Origin: Arthrobacter sp. M2012083
GTDB lineage: Bacteria > Actinomycetota > Actinomycetes > Actinomycetales > Micrococcaceae
Reading direction: 5' to 3'
Assembly (NCBI RefSeq): GCF_000281065.1
Contig: NZ_AKKK01000067.1
Location: 1-64,000, forward strand
Length of the DNA: 64,000 nucleotides
The position numbers and the translations under genes are program-made. Of the stretch, positions 43,154 through 51,612 are shown piece after piece. The notes under the pieces are model-generated. The model did no database searches. It saw only the letters and a list, made by a program, of their open reading frames with translations, and was not told the origin of the DNA. Every line of letters begins with the position of its first letter. Within the stretch, counting starts at the first letter, position 1.

Positions 43154-44560
43154 CTAATGCGAGGCACCTTGCGCTGCGGCGTCCGCCACGCGTGACTGGA
43201 TGCCCGCCGCTACCTTTTCGGCGGAATCGCGGATGTCGGGATCATCGTGGGTGGCCGCCTTGACAGCTTCCGGCAGTCCACGCCGATGTTGCGCCGACAG
43301 CGCGAGCTCTGCCTCACCGGGCTCCGGAACAACCTGGCCCTTCGCAAGGACGGTAATGCCCGACTCTGTGACCTTGTAGCCGCGTGCCTTATCCAAGGCA
43401 GGGTCCAAGCCGATGGCCGCGCCAGCAGGGACTTTGACGTTCTTGTCCAGGATTGCGCGCTTGATCACGGCACCTTCGCCGACACGGACCTTATCCATCA
43501 ACACAGAGTCCTGGACACGGCTGCCTGCCGCCACATAGGCGTCGTTGGAGATCACGGAACCTTCAACGATGCCACCGGAAACCACCACGCCGCTGGCAAC
43601 AATGGAATCGAGGGCCGTTCCCACCGTGTTGTTCTCGCCACGGACAAACTTTGCCGGGGGCGAGATGCTCTGGCGCGTGTAGATCGGCCACTCGGAGTTG
43701 TAGAGGTTGAAGATCGGCACGGGGGAGATCAGGTCCATATGTGCGTCGTAGAACGAGTCGATGGTACCCACATCGCGCCAGTAGGTCCGGTCGCGTTCGG
43801 TGGCACCCGGGATGTCGTTGAGGGTGAAGTCGTACACACCGGCTTCGCCTTGGTCCACGAAGTAGGGAATGATGTCCCCGCCCATATCGTGCTTGGTATC
43901 CAGCCGTTCTGCGTCCACGTGCAAGGCTTCAACGAGCGCGTCTGCATTGAACACGTAGTTGCCCATGGAGGCGAGGAACTGCGTGGGGTCGGCTGCCAGT
44001 CCGGGGGTGCTGGCCGGCTTTTCCACGAAGGCCGCAATCTTCTGGGAATCGTTCTGGTCTACCTCGATGACACCGAACTGGTTGGCCATGTTCAGTGGCT
44101 GCCGCACTGCGGCAACTGTCGCTTTGGCCCCGCTGGCAATGTGCTGCTCCACCATTTGGGAGAAGTCCATGCGGTACACGTGATCAGCGCCGACCACTAC
44201 CACGATGTCCGGGGCGTCGTCATGGATGAGGTTCAGCGATTGGTAAATTGCGTTGGCACTGCCAAGGAACCAGCTCTTGCCCACACGCTGCTGCGCCGGA
44301 ACAGAAGCTACATAGCGGCCCAGTTGGGTGGACATACGCCAGGTTTCAGAGATGTGCCGGTCAAGGCTGTGCGATTTGTACTGCGTCAGCACGACGATTT
44401 TCAAATATCCCGAATTAACGAGATTGGATAGTGCAAAGTCAATTAACCTGTAGCCGCCTGCGAACGGCACCGCGGGCTTGGCCCGATCCGCCGTCAGCGG
44501 CATGAGTCGGTTGCCTTCTCCGCCTGCCAATACGATTGCCAGAACTTTCTTCAACGCCAT
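43154..44560 (-). CDS. glgC: Glucose-1-phosphate adenylyltransferase
   Basis: A 468-residue ADP-glucose pyrophosphorylase, making ADP-glucose from glucose-1-phosphate and ATP. The nucleotide-binding signature is VLAGGEGNRLMPLTADRAKP, with GGYRLIDFALSNLVNSG, then VVVVGADHVYRMDFSQM. The C-terminal left-handed beta-helix begins near TVGTALDSIVASG. About 60 extra C-terminal residues (ELALSAQHRRGLPEAVK) lie beyond the usual ~405. ATG 44560 is preferred to GTG 44566. Divergent from glgA, its partner in ADP-glucose use. Confidence 0.95.
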   Translation of the reverse strand: MALKKVLAIVLAGGEGNRLMPLTADRAKPAVPFAGGYRLIDFALSNLVNSGYLKIVVLTQYKSHSLDRHISETWRMSTQLGRYVASVPAQQRVGKSWFLGSANAIYQSLNLIHDDAPDIVVVVGADHVYRMDFSQMVEQHIASGAKATVAAVRQPLNMANQFGVIEVDQNDSQKIAAFVEKPASTPGLAADPTQFLASMGNYVFNADALVEALHVDAERLDTKHDMGGDIIPYFVDQGEAGVYDFTLNDIPGATERDRTYWRDVGTIDSFYDAHMDLISPVPIFNLYNSEWPIYTRQSISPPAKFVRGENNTVGTALDSIVASGVVVSGGIVEGSVISNDAYVAAGSRVQDSVLMDKVRVGEGAVIKRAILDKNVKVPAGAAIGLDPALDKARGYKVTESGITVLAKGQVVPEPGEAELALSAQHRRGLPEAVKAATHDDPDIRDSAEKVAAGIQSRVADAAAQGASH

Positions 44561-44596
44561 GGTCACAGCTCCCCGTACGTCTTCGTATCCCCCAAA

Positions 44597-44614
44597 AGTC
44601 CGATTTTCCGGACT
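44597..44614. promoter_or_regulatory. Inverted repeat in the glgC/glgA promoter region
   Basis: AGTCCG and CGGACT (6 bp each) flank a 6-bp AT-rich spacer, midway between the two divergent starts. It could be an operator or a chance short palindrome. Confidence 0.35.
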
Positions 44615-44659
44615 CTTTCACACTAGAACACATACGCCGGAACGACTACGTTGGTTAGC

Positions 44660-45856
44660 GTGCGAATAGACATTGTGACTAAAGAATTCCCTCCGGAAAT
44701 TTATGGCGGTGCCGGTGTCCACGTTGCCGAGCTCAGCCGGGTGCTGGCAAAGCACGTCGACCTTCACGTCCGGGCGTTCGGCGCGCCCCGTGATGCCGAC
44801 TATCATGGGGCTTCCGTGGCGTCCTACGCCACGCCCGAAGACCTCGGCGATGCCAACGCCGCCGTCCAGACCCTCGGCGTGGACCTGAGGATAGTTCCGG
44901 ACATTGCGGGAGCGGACCTCGTCCACTCGCACACCTGGTACGCCAACATGGCCGGCCATCTCGCGTCGCTGCTGCACGGCATTCCGCACGTGCTCAGCGC
45001 TCACAGCCTGGAGCCCCTGCGCCCATGGAAGGCTGAGCAGCTTGGAGGCGGCTATGCGCTGTCCTCCTGGGTGGAGAAGACAGCATATGAGGCAGCCGCC
45101 GCAATCATCGCCGTTTCCGATGGCATGCGTCAGGACATCCTCCGCAGCTACCCCAACGTGGATCCCGACAAGGTGCGCGTGGTCCACAACGGCATCGATG
45201 TCTCCCTGTGGGAGCGTGATGAAGAGGATGACGCGATCCGTGCGCTTGGTATCGATCCCGCCAAGCCCAGCGTGGTCTTCGTGGGCCGCAACACCCGCCA
45301 GAAGGGGGTGCCGTACCTGCTCCGTGCTGCGTCAAGCCTGCCGGAAGATGTCCAGTTGGTGTTGTGCCTCGGGGCTGCGGACACTCCCGAACTCGCCGCT
45401 GAAACTGCACGCCTTATTGAAGAACTGCAGGCCAAGCGGGAGGGTGTCATCCTCATCGAGCGGATGCTGCCCCGCAAGGAGCTCATTCAGGTCCTCAGCC
45501 ATGCCACCGCGTTCGCCTGCCCTTCGATTTACGAGCCCCTGGGGATCGTGAACCTCGAAGCCATGGCATGCGGCGCGGCAGTGGTGGCAAGTGCCACAGG
45601 CGGCATTCCGGAAGTGGTCCAGCATGGCGAAACCGGGCTCCTCGTCCAACTTGAGCAGGTCACTGACGGGACCGGGACGCCATTGGATCCCGAGAAGTTC
45701 GTCAGCGACTTCGCTGCGGCCCTGAACGAGGTAGTTGCGGATCCCGCGCGCGCCCGTGAGATGGGAATTGCTGGACGACGCCGTGCGGAGGAGCACTTCT
45801 CTTGGGAGTCCATCACTGAGACAACGCTTGAGGTCTACCGATCAGTCCTGCGCTAA
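44660..45856 (+). CDS. glgA: Glycogen synthase / alpha-maltose-1-phosphate synthase (actinobacterial type)
   Basis: A 398-residue GT4 glycosyltransferase of the Corynebacterium-type GlgA family. Visible are RIDIVTKEFPPEIYGGAGVH at the N terminus, DLVHSHTWYANMAGHL, VFVGRNTRQKGVPYLLRA, and the E-x7-E region CPSIYEPLGIVNLEAMAC. It uses ADP-glucose; mycobacterial relatives (Rv1212c, GlgM) make maltose-1-phosphate for the GlgE route, so either product is possible here. GTG at 44660 was chosen over TTG 44651 because family proteins begin M-R-I-D. Divergent from glgC. Confidence 0.92.
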   Translation: MRIDIVTKEFPPEIYGGAGVHVAELSRVLAKHVDLHVRAFGAPRDADYHGASVASYATPEDLGDANAAVQTLGVDLRIVPDIAGADLVHSHTWYANMAGHLASLLHGIPHVLSAHSLEPLRPWKAEQLGGGYALSSWVEKTAYEAAAAIIAVSDGMRQDILRSYPNVDPDKVRVVHNGIDVSLWERDEEDDAIRALGIDPAKPSVVFVGRNTRQKGVPYLLRAASSLPEDVQLVLCLGAADTPELAAETARLIEELQAKREGVILIERMLPRKELIQVLSHATAFACPSIYEPLGIVNLEAMACGAAVVASATGGIPEVVQHGETGLLVQLEQVTDGTGTPLDPEKFVSDFAAALNEVVADPARAREMGIAGRRRAEEHFSWESITETTLEVYRSVLR

Positions 45857-45882
45857 ATCCCCGGCGTTCCACGAGCAAGACA

Positions 45883-45932
45883 AACCTCGACGGCGCCGTC
45901 CCCCTTTGGTGGGGACGGCGCCGTCGAGGTTT
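45883..45932. terminator. Terminator behind glgA
   Basis: A long GC stem (about 45885-45903 with 45911-45929) and a T-rich tail (TTTTCAAG) 28 bp after the glgA stop; convergent with the acyl-CoA oxidase gene. Confidence 0.85.
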
Positions 45933-45975
45933 TCAAGAGTTCCGCAATTGTTCACCGCGTGGAAGCGAACTCCTG

Positions 45976-48075
45976 CTAACGGGCCTTGGATGCTTTCAGC
46001 GCCAGCAGCGTTTTCTCATCCGCAGGGGCATTGCCGCTGGCCCGCTGTTCGCTGAAATGCTTGCGGGCAGCATCCTGGCGGGTAGCTTCTGCGCCGGTTG
46101 CGATGGAGGCGCGAAGATGCTCCGGGCCGTAGCCGAAGGCGTCGACGAGGTCTACCGCGTGGGGCCGGATCTTGACAAGGAGTCGGTTGATGTAGGTGCC
46201 AACAGTCCGGCCCCGCTGCATCGAAAGCCTTCCATTCATCAGGTACCACGACAGGTGCTTCTCGATCAGGGACAAGCCGAAGAGGTCGCGCAGCCACGTC
46301 AAGACGCGTTTGGTTCCCTCATCCGATACATGCGTGAGGGCTTCGGTGAAGGCTTCCCACTGAAGAAGTTCCGCATGGGCCTGGGCCGCTTCGATGAGTT
46401 CGTGTTGGTGCTGGTTGAACAGGGCCGCGGCTTGGTGTTGTGGAAGTTTGTTGGCTCCCTTCAGTGCAGCACCGACTTCGGCAACCATCGACTGAACGCG
46501 GTCAGCAAGGAGGGTGCGCTGGCCTTCCTCGTCCCGCAACGCCAAAGCCGCCTTCTGGACTGAGCCGGTATCAGCCACGAACTGGGCAACCTGCCGGAGG
46601 CCTGTCCGGTGCAGGGCCACACCGGCAGCTTGATCAACTACATAGCGGGCAAGCACGCCGAAGTCGGCGCTGCGGAATTCCTTGGCGTAGTCTGCCAGGA
46701 GCCGCTTGGCTACCAGTTGCAGGAGCACGGTGTTGTCACCTTCAAACGTGACGTACACGTCCAAGTCCGCGCGCAACGAGGCAAAGCGGTTCTCGATCAG
46801 GAAGCCGGCCCCGCCGCACGCCTCCCGGCACTCCTGCAGAGTGTCCAAAGCATGCCACGTGCTAAGGGGCTTGAGCGCGGCCGCCAGCGTTTCCAGGTCC
46901 TGGCGGTCGGCATCTGTATCGTGCGCGCCGGAGAAGACGTCGTCGAACTTTTGCAGGAGCTGTTCATGGGCGAAGCTGGCCGCGTACGTGGTCGCCAACC
47001 GCGTGAACAAGCGGCGCTGGTGCCGCTGGTAGTCGAGCAGGACCTCTTCATCGGTGCTGGACGAGGCATTGAACTGCCGGCGCTCGGTGGCGTACTGAAT
47101 AGCTGTCTTGAGGGCCACCTTGCTCGCGGCAACAGCGGCTCCATCGAGGGAAACGCGCCCCTGGACCAGAGTGCCGAGCATAGTGAAGAAGCGGCGCCCC
47201 GGGCTCTCAATGGTGGAGGAGTACGTGCCGTCCTCAGCGACGTCGCCGTAACGGTTCAGGAGGTTTGTCCGGGGGATACGTACATTCGTGAAGTGCAGTC
47301 GGCCGTTGTCAATGCCGTTCAGGCCGCCCTTGATGCCGTCATCTTCACCGCCGATTCCCGGAAGGAACTCTTTGGTGGCGGGGTCACGGAGTTCCACGTA
47401 GAACGCGTGGACACCATGATTCACGTTCTTGGTGATCAGTTGGGCAAACACCACAGCGGCGAGGCCGTCGTTGGCCGCATTGCCGATGTAATCCTTCCAC
47501 GCCGCCCGGAAGGGGGTGGTGATGACGAATTCCTGGCTGGCTTCATCGTAGGTCGCCGTGGTGGCGATGCTGGCAACGTCCGAGCCATGGCCCGTCTCGG
47601 TCATGGCAAAGCAGCCGGGAATTTCGAGGCTCATGATGCCGGGAAGCCACTTGTCCTGATGTTCCGCCGTGCCGAGGTGCATGACAGCCGAGCCGAAGAG
47701 GCCCCACTGGACGCCGGCCTTGATCTGAAGGGAGGGGTCGGCTGTGACGATCTCTTCGAAGCCGGCGATGTTGCCGCCGTGATCGTCGGAGCCGCCCAGC
47801 CGGGTGGGGAAGGCACGGTGGACGGTGTTGTTGTCCACCAGGAACTTCAACTGCTCAAACACCCGGGCACGATGCTCGGTGTGGTGCAGGCCTTCGATCT
47901 TTTGCACCACTGGATTGCCTGCCACCTTGCGGGCTTCGTGGCGTATATGGGCCCATTTTCCAAGGAGCTGCTCCCCGAGGGCAGCGACGTCGACCACCGG
48001 GTCTGCGCCGGTGGCAGCTTCTTCGCGGCCGGAGGGTTGCCGGGCGGTTGAGGCCCGATCCACTACTTCAGTCAT
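45976..48075 (-). CDS. Acyl-CoA oxidase / dehydrogenase family protein
   Basis: A 699-residue flavoenzyme, longer than ordinary acyl-CoA dehydrogenases (~390). The FAD-binding motif is GCFAMTETGHGSDVASI. ECREACGGAGFLIENRF and VYVTFEGDNTVLLQL follow, the last including the catalytic glutamate of the acyl-CoA oxidase form. The C-terminal ~200 residues are the extra helical domain of peroxisomal-type acyl-CoA oxidases. It introduces the 2,3 double bond in fatty acyl-CoA. It lies 46 bp behind the TetR gene on the same strand, probably in its transcript, as part of the beta-oxidation module at 48-52 kb. Confidence 0.9.
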   Translation of the reverse strand: MTEVVDRASTARQPSGREEAATGADPVVDVAALGEQLLGKWAHIRHEARKVAGNPVVQKIEGLHHTEHRARVFEQLKFLVDNNTVHRAFPTRLGGSDDHGGNIAGFEEIVTADPSLQIKAGVQWGLFGSAVMHLGTAEHQDKWLPGIMSLEIPGCFAMTETGHGSDVASIATTATYDEASQEFVITTPFRAAWKDYIGNAANDGLAAVVFAQLITKNVNHGVHAFYVELRDPATKEFLPGIGGEDDGIKGGLNGIDNGRLHFTNVRIPRTNLLNRYGDVAEDGTYSSTIESPGRRFFTMLGTLVQGRVSLDGAAVAASKVALKTAIQYATERRQFNASSSTDEEVLLDYQRHQRRLFTRLATTYAASFAHEQLLQKFDDVFSGAHDTDADRQDLETLAAALKPLSTWHALDTLQECREACGGAGFLIENRFASLRADLDVYVTFEGDNTVLLQLVAKRLLADYAKEFRSADFGVLARYVVDQAAGVALHRTGLRQVAQFVADTGSVQKAALALRDEEGQRTLLADRVQSMVAEVGAALKGANKLPQHQAAALFNQHQHELIEAAQAHAELLQWEAFTEALTHVSDEGTKRVLTWLRDLFGLSLIEKHLSWYLMNGRLSMQRGRTVGTYINRLLVKIRPHAVDLVDAFGYGPEHLRASIATGAEATRQDAARKHFSEQRASGNAPADEKTLLALKASKAR

Positions 48076-48121
48076 GTTGCTTCCTTCTTTGGTTCCGACA
48101 ACTGATGAGTTATTGCTGGTG

Positions 48122-48847
48122 TCACGTGCTGCTTTTGAGCTCCGGGGCGATGCCGAGGCACAACCAATCCGTAATCTGCGCGGCCATGGTTGCCTGATCC
48201 GGCTTGGTGCTGCCGACAGGACTTCCCAGCCACATTTCTCCGGCGTTCCTCACGAGTCCGATAGCGGCCGTGGGCCAGTAAACGATGACCGCTTCTTTCT
48301 CTTTGCCCAAGTGCTCCCGCATGGGAGTCGCGATCATGTCCGTAATTTGTTCGAAGAAGTTGCCCAATGCGCCTGAGGCCGCGATAGCGTCCTGGGCCGA
48401 GGCCTCCCCGGGGGTCAGCCGGGTGATGAAGGCGTATACGTTGGGGCTGGATTCGGCCATCTGCAAATAGGCGGAAACCATGGCGAAGAGTCCCTCCCGC
48501 GGGGTTTGCGCCAGTTGTGCGGCCTCCTGCATGCGGCGTTGCATCTGCCCAAGAACCACTTCGCCCATTGCTTGCTGTAGACCTGCTTTGTCCCCGAAGT
48601 AACGGTAGAAGACCGATTTGGATGTACCGGCGGAGCCGGCTATGTCCTCCATGGAGGCGTCGCTTCCGAGCCTATGAACAGCTTTTCGCGCGGCCTTGAT
48701 GAGTTCGCGCCGGCGCTCTTCACGGTGGGACTGCCACCGGGCCGCACGTCCATCTACCAAGGCCTCTGCCTCCGCGGGTGGAAGGCCTTCAACGGCAACC
48801 CCTGCCGAGCCTGCGGCGGTGGCGGGTTCTTCATCGCGACTGTTCAC
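48122..48847 (-). CDS. TetR-family transcriptional regulator of the fatty-acid module
   Basis: A 241-residue regulator. The TetR helix-turn-helix lies around residues 45-95 (RRRELIKAARKAVHRLG ... SMEDIAGSAGTSKSVFYRYFGDKAG). The C-terminal ligand-binding part has a family-like GLVRNAGEMWLGSPVGS. The frame is open to 49003, but that extension runs through the operator and the divergent promoter. GTG 48847 (V-N-S-R-D-E-E-P), directly next to the palindrome, is the most likely start, although an internal start is possible. It should bind the palindrome at 48848-48878 and respond to an acyl-CoA. Confidence 0.85.
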   Translation of the reverse strand: MNSRDEEPATAAGSAGVAVEGLPPAEAEALVDGRAARWQSHREERRRELIKAARKAVHRLGSDASMEDIAGSAGTSKSVFYRYFGDKAGLQQAMGEVVLGQMQRRMQEAAQLAQTPREGLFAMVSAYLQMAESSPNVYAFITRLTPGEASAQDAIAASGALGNFFEQITDMIATPMREHLGKEKEAVIVYWPTAAIGLVRNAGEMWLGSPVGSTKPDQATMAAQITDWLCLGIAPELKSST

Positions 48848-48878
48848 GATACCCAGCGTATCAGGTACGCTGGGTATC
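48848..48878. promoter_or_regulatory. Perfect 13-bp-arm palindromic operator
   Basis: Left arm GATACCCAGCGTA (48848-48860), spacer TCAGG, right arm TACGCTGGGTATC (48866-48878): the arms are exact reverse complements. It lies between the TetR start and the thiolase start (48909), covering the divergent promoters, so it is the expected auto-regulatory operator. Confidence 0.85.
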
Positions 48879-48908
48879 AGTAACTGGCATTGATCGAAGG
48901 AGACAAGC

Positions 48909-50261
48909 ATGGCTACAGCAGACGTGACCACGGACGGGCCCTTGGAACCGACCTTTGGCCCGCAATCAACACGCGCGGCGGTCATCGTGGGCGGCAACCG
49001 CATCCCGTTCGCACGGACCGGCGGCGCCTACGTAAAGTCCTCCAACCAGGACATGCTGACCGCGGCCCTCGAGGGGCTGGTGGCCAGGTTCGGACTCCAG
49101 GACGAACGCATCGGAGAGGTAGCGGCAGGAGCAGTGCTTAAGCACTCAAGGGACTTCAACCTCACCCGGGAAGCCGTGCTCGGCTCCGCCTTATCGCCCG
49201 AAACCCCCGCTTACGACCTCCAACAAGCCTGCGCAACGGGACTGGAGACCGTTCTTGGGTTGTCCAACAAGATCAAGTTGGGCCAAATTGATTCAGGGAT
49301 CGCCGGTGGCGTGGACTCGGCATCGGATGCCCCGATCGCCGTCAGTGAGGGACTGCGCGAAATACTGCTTGATCTGAACAGGGCAAAGACCACCGTGCAA
49401 AAGCTGAAGATCATCGGCCGGATCCGACCCAAGGATCTGGCCCCCGATGCTCCCAACACAGGGGAGCCCCGCACGGGGCTGTCCATGGGCGAACACCAGG
49501 CCCTCACTACTGCGCAGTGGAAGATCTCCCGGGACGCGCAGGACGAGCTTGCTTTCAACAGCCACCGCAACCTGGCTGCCGCCTACGAGCGGGGCTTCTT
49601 CGATGACTTGATCACCCCGTACCGCGGGCTTACCCGTGACTCCAACCTGCGCGCAGACACCACACTGGAGAAGCTCTCCACCCTTAAACCCGTCTTCGGC
49701 AAGAACCTCGGCTCCGAAGCGACGATGACCGCGGGCAACTCCACACCGCTGACAGACGGCGCTTCCACCGTCCTCCTGGCCACGGAAGAATGGGCAGATG
49801 CCCGCGGCCTGCCGAAACTCGCCACAGTCCTGGACGGCGAAGCGGCCGCCGTCGACTTCGTACACGGCAAGGACGGCCTCCTCATGGCGCCTGTCTTCGC
49901 GGTTCCCCGCTTGCTGGCTCGGCACGGACTCACTTTCGAGGACATCGACTTCTTCGAAATCCATGAGGCCTTCGCCGGAACCGTCCTCAGTACGTTGACC
50001 GCGTGGGAAGACGAAGAGTTCGGCCGGACGCGCTTGGGACTTGACGGCGCGCTGGGAAAGGTGGACCGGGCCAAGCTCAACGTCAATGGCTCATCGTTGG
50101 CTGCAGGCCACCCGTTTGCGGCCACGGGTGGCAGGATCGTAGCTTCACTTGCGAAGATGCTGCATGAGAAGGGCACCGTTAATGGCCGCCCTGCGCGGGG
50201 CTTGATTTCCGTGTGCGCCGCCGGTGGTCAGGGCGTTGTGGCGATTCTCGAAGCAGCATAG
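48909..50261 (+). CDS. Acetyl-CoA C-acyltransferase (FadA2/FadI-like thiolase)
   Basis: A 450-residue thiolase. The acyl-binding cysteine is in LQQACATGLETVLG. The active-site histidines/cysteine are in EIHEAFAGTVLS, AAGHPFAATGGRIVA and SVCAAGGQGVVA, so, unlike the thiolase at 17536, all catalytic residues are kept. It performs the thiolytic cleavage step of beta-oxidation. ATG 48909 has GAAGGAG upstream. First gene of a plus-strand unit with HMW FabG (10 bp later) and MaoC; the order matches the Mycobacterium fadA2-fabG4-htdX genes. Confidence 0.93.
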   Translation: MATADVTTDGPLEPTFGPQSTRAAVIVGGNRIPFARTGGAYVKSSNQDMLTAALEGLVARFGLQDERIGEVAAGAVLKHSRDFNLTREAVLGSALSPETPAYDLQQACATGLETVLGLSNKIKLGQIDSGIAGGVDSASDAPIAVSEGLREILLDLNRAKTTVQKLKIIGRIRPKDLAPDAPNTGEPRTGLSMGEHQALTTAQWKISRDAQDELAFNSHRNLAAAYERGFFDDLITPYRGLTRDSNLRADTTLEKLSTLKPVFGKNLGSEATMTAGNSTPLTDGASTVLLATEEWADARGLPKLATVLDGEAAAVDFVHGKDGLLMAPVFAVPRLLARHGLTFEDIDFFEIHEAFAGTVLSTLTAWEDEEFGRTRLGLDGALGKVDRAKLNVNGSSLAAGHPFAATGGRIVASLAKMLHEKGTVNGRPARGLISVCAAGGQGVVAILEAA

Positions 50262-50271
50262 GGGGAGTGCG

Positions 50272-51612
50272 ATGACAGACAAGTACACACAGCTGGTAAG
50301 TCACGGACTGGGAAAGGACGTAGCCAAGAAGCTGGGTCTGCCCCAGCCGGTGGTGCTTCGACGCCACGAACCCGGCGCACCGCTCATCACGGGCCCGGTT
50401 TTGGTCAGTGGGGACAGTGCAGGGGCAGATGACATTGCCACCACCCTGCTTGGTTGGGGTTTGGACGTCCGCCGAAACGCGCTGCCCAAGGAGAAACTTG
50501 GAGCAATCATCCTGGTCCTTGATGCAGTCCAGCACCCCGAGGACCTGGGAAAATCAGTCCTTACCGCTGGCGCATCCCTGCGGGACCTCTCGACCAACGG
50601 CCGTGTCATCACCATGTCGCGGACGTCCCGGTCAGCCCGGACTCCGGCGTCTGCTGCTGCGCGGCAGGGCATTGACGGATTCCTGCGGTCCCTTGCCAAG
50701 GAACTGCGCGCGGGAGCGACGGCCAACGGCATTCTCCTGGATGACCAGCTCGCGACCACCAGCCCTTCGGCCCTGGGGGCCCTGAGGTTCTTCCTCTCGG
50801 GCCGCTCTGCTTATGTGGACGGGCAGTTCCTGACCGTACGCTCAACGTCAGGCAGCTTACCGAACGACGCCGACAAGCCCCTCACCGGAAAAGTAGCAGT
50901 TGTTACCGGCGCAGCGCGGGGGATCGGTGCAGCCATCGCCCGTACACTGCACCGCGACGGGGCCAGGATCGTGGCTGTGGACATCCCGGCCGCAGGGGAC
51001 CACCTCGCAGCTGTAGCCAACGAGGTACGCGGGACGGCCCTGCAGCTTGATATCAGCAGGGATGACGCCGGACACCGCATCATCGAACATGCCGTGGAAC
51101 GCCACGGCCGGCTCGACATCGTGGTGCACAACGCAGGGATTACCCGTGATCGGCTGCTTGCCAACATGGACGAGGGCCGCTGGCAATCAGTCATAGCTGT
51201 CAACATCGCGGCCCAGCTGAGAATCAACGAGGCACTCCTGGCTTCGGAGCATTTCAAGGAATCGCCGCGCATTGTGTCGGTCGCATCCACCAGTGGCATT
51301 GCCGGAAACAGGGGCCAGACCAACTACGGCGCATCCAAGGGTGGCGTCATAGGCATGGTGCGATCCACGGCGGCGCTGATGGAACCTTTCGGCGGGACCA
51401 TCAACGCGGTAGCTCCCGGTTTCATCGAAACTGAGATGACAGCCAAGATGCCCTTTGCGATACGTGAGGCGGCGCGCAGGCTCAACTCCCTCAAGCAGGG
51501 TGGCCAGCCCCAGGATGTGGCCGAAGCCATCGCGTTCCTTTCAAGCGATGCTGCCGGTGGAATCTCCGGTGAGGTATTGCGCGTGTGCGGGCAACAACTG
51601 GTGGGAGCATGA
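50272..51612 (+). CDS. High-molecular-weight 3-oxoacyl reductase (FabG4-like)
   Basis: A 446-residue protein, twice the usual FabG length. Residues 1 to ~200 form a degenerate Rossmann/flavodoxin-like domain (for example GPVLVSGDSAGADDIATTLL). The SDR domain starts ~206 with TGAARGIGAAI, NAG in VHNAGITRD, serine in VSVASTSGI and Y-G-A-S-K as catalytic motif. This is the architecture of mycobacterial FabG4 (Rv0242c). It probably interconverts 3-oxoacyl- and 3-hydroxyacyl-CoA with NADH. Start ATG 50272 has GGGGGAG upstream. Its stop overlaps the MaoC ATG (51609-51612). Confidence 0.92.
   Translation: MTDKYTQLVSHGLGKDVAKKLGLPQPVVLRRHEPGAPLITGPVLVSGDSAGADDIATTLLGWGLDVRRNALPKEKLGAIILVLDAVQHPEDLGKSVLTAGASLRDLSTNGRVITMSRTSRSARTPASAAARQGIDGFLRSLAKELRAGATANGILLDDQLATTSPSALGALRFFLSGRSAYVDGQFLTVRSTSGSLPNDADKPLTGKVAVVTGAARGIGAAIARTLHRDGARIVAVDIPAAGDHLAAVANEVRGTALQLDISRDDAGHRIIEHAVERHGRLDIVVHNAGITRDRLLANMDEGRWQSVIAVNIAAQLRINEALLASEHFKESPRIVSVASTSGIAGNRGQTNYGASKGGVIGMVRSTAALMEPFGGTINAVAPGFIETEMTAKMPFAIREAARRLNSLKQGGQPQDVAEAIAFLSSDAAGGISGEVLRVCGQQLVGA

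Noticed and set aside
43247..44431. A 394-codon frame opposite glgC
   Set aside because: Fully inside an unmistakable glgC on the other strand; no motif of its own.
46609..48051. A 480-codon frame opposite the acyl-CoA oxidase
   Set aside because: Antisense shadow; the oxidase frame carries all conserved motifs.
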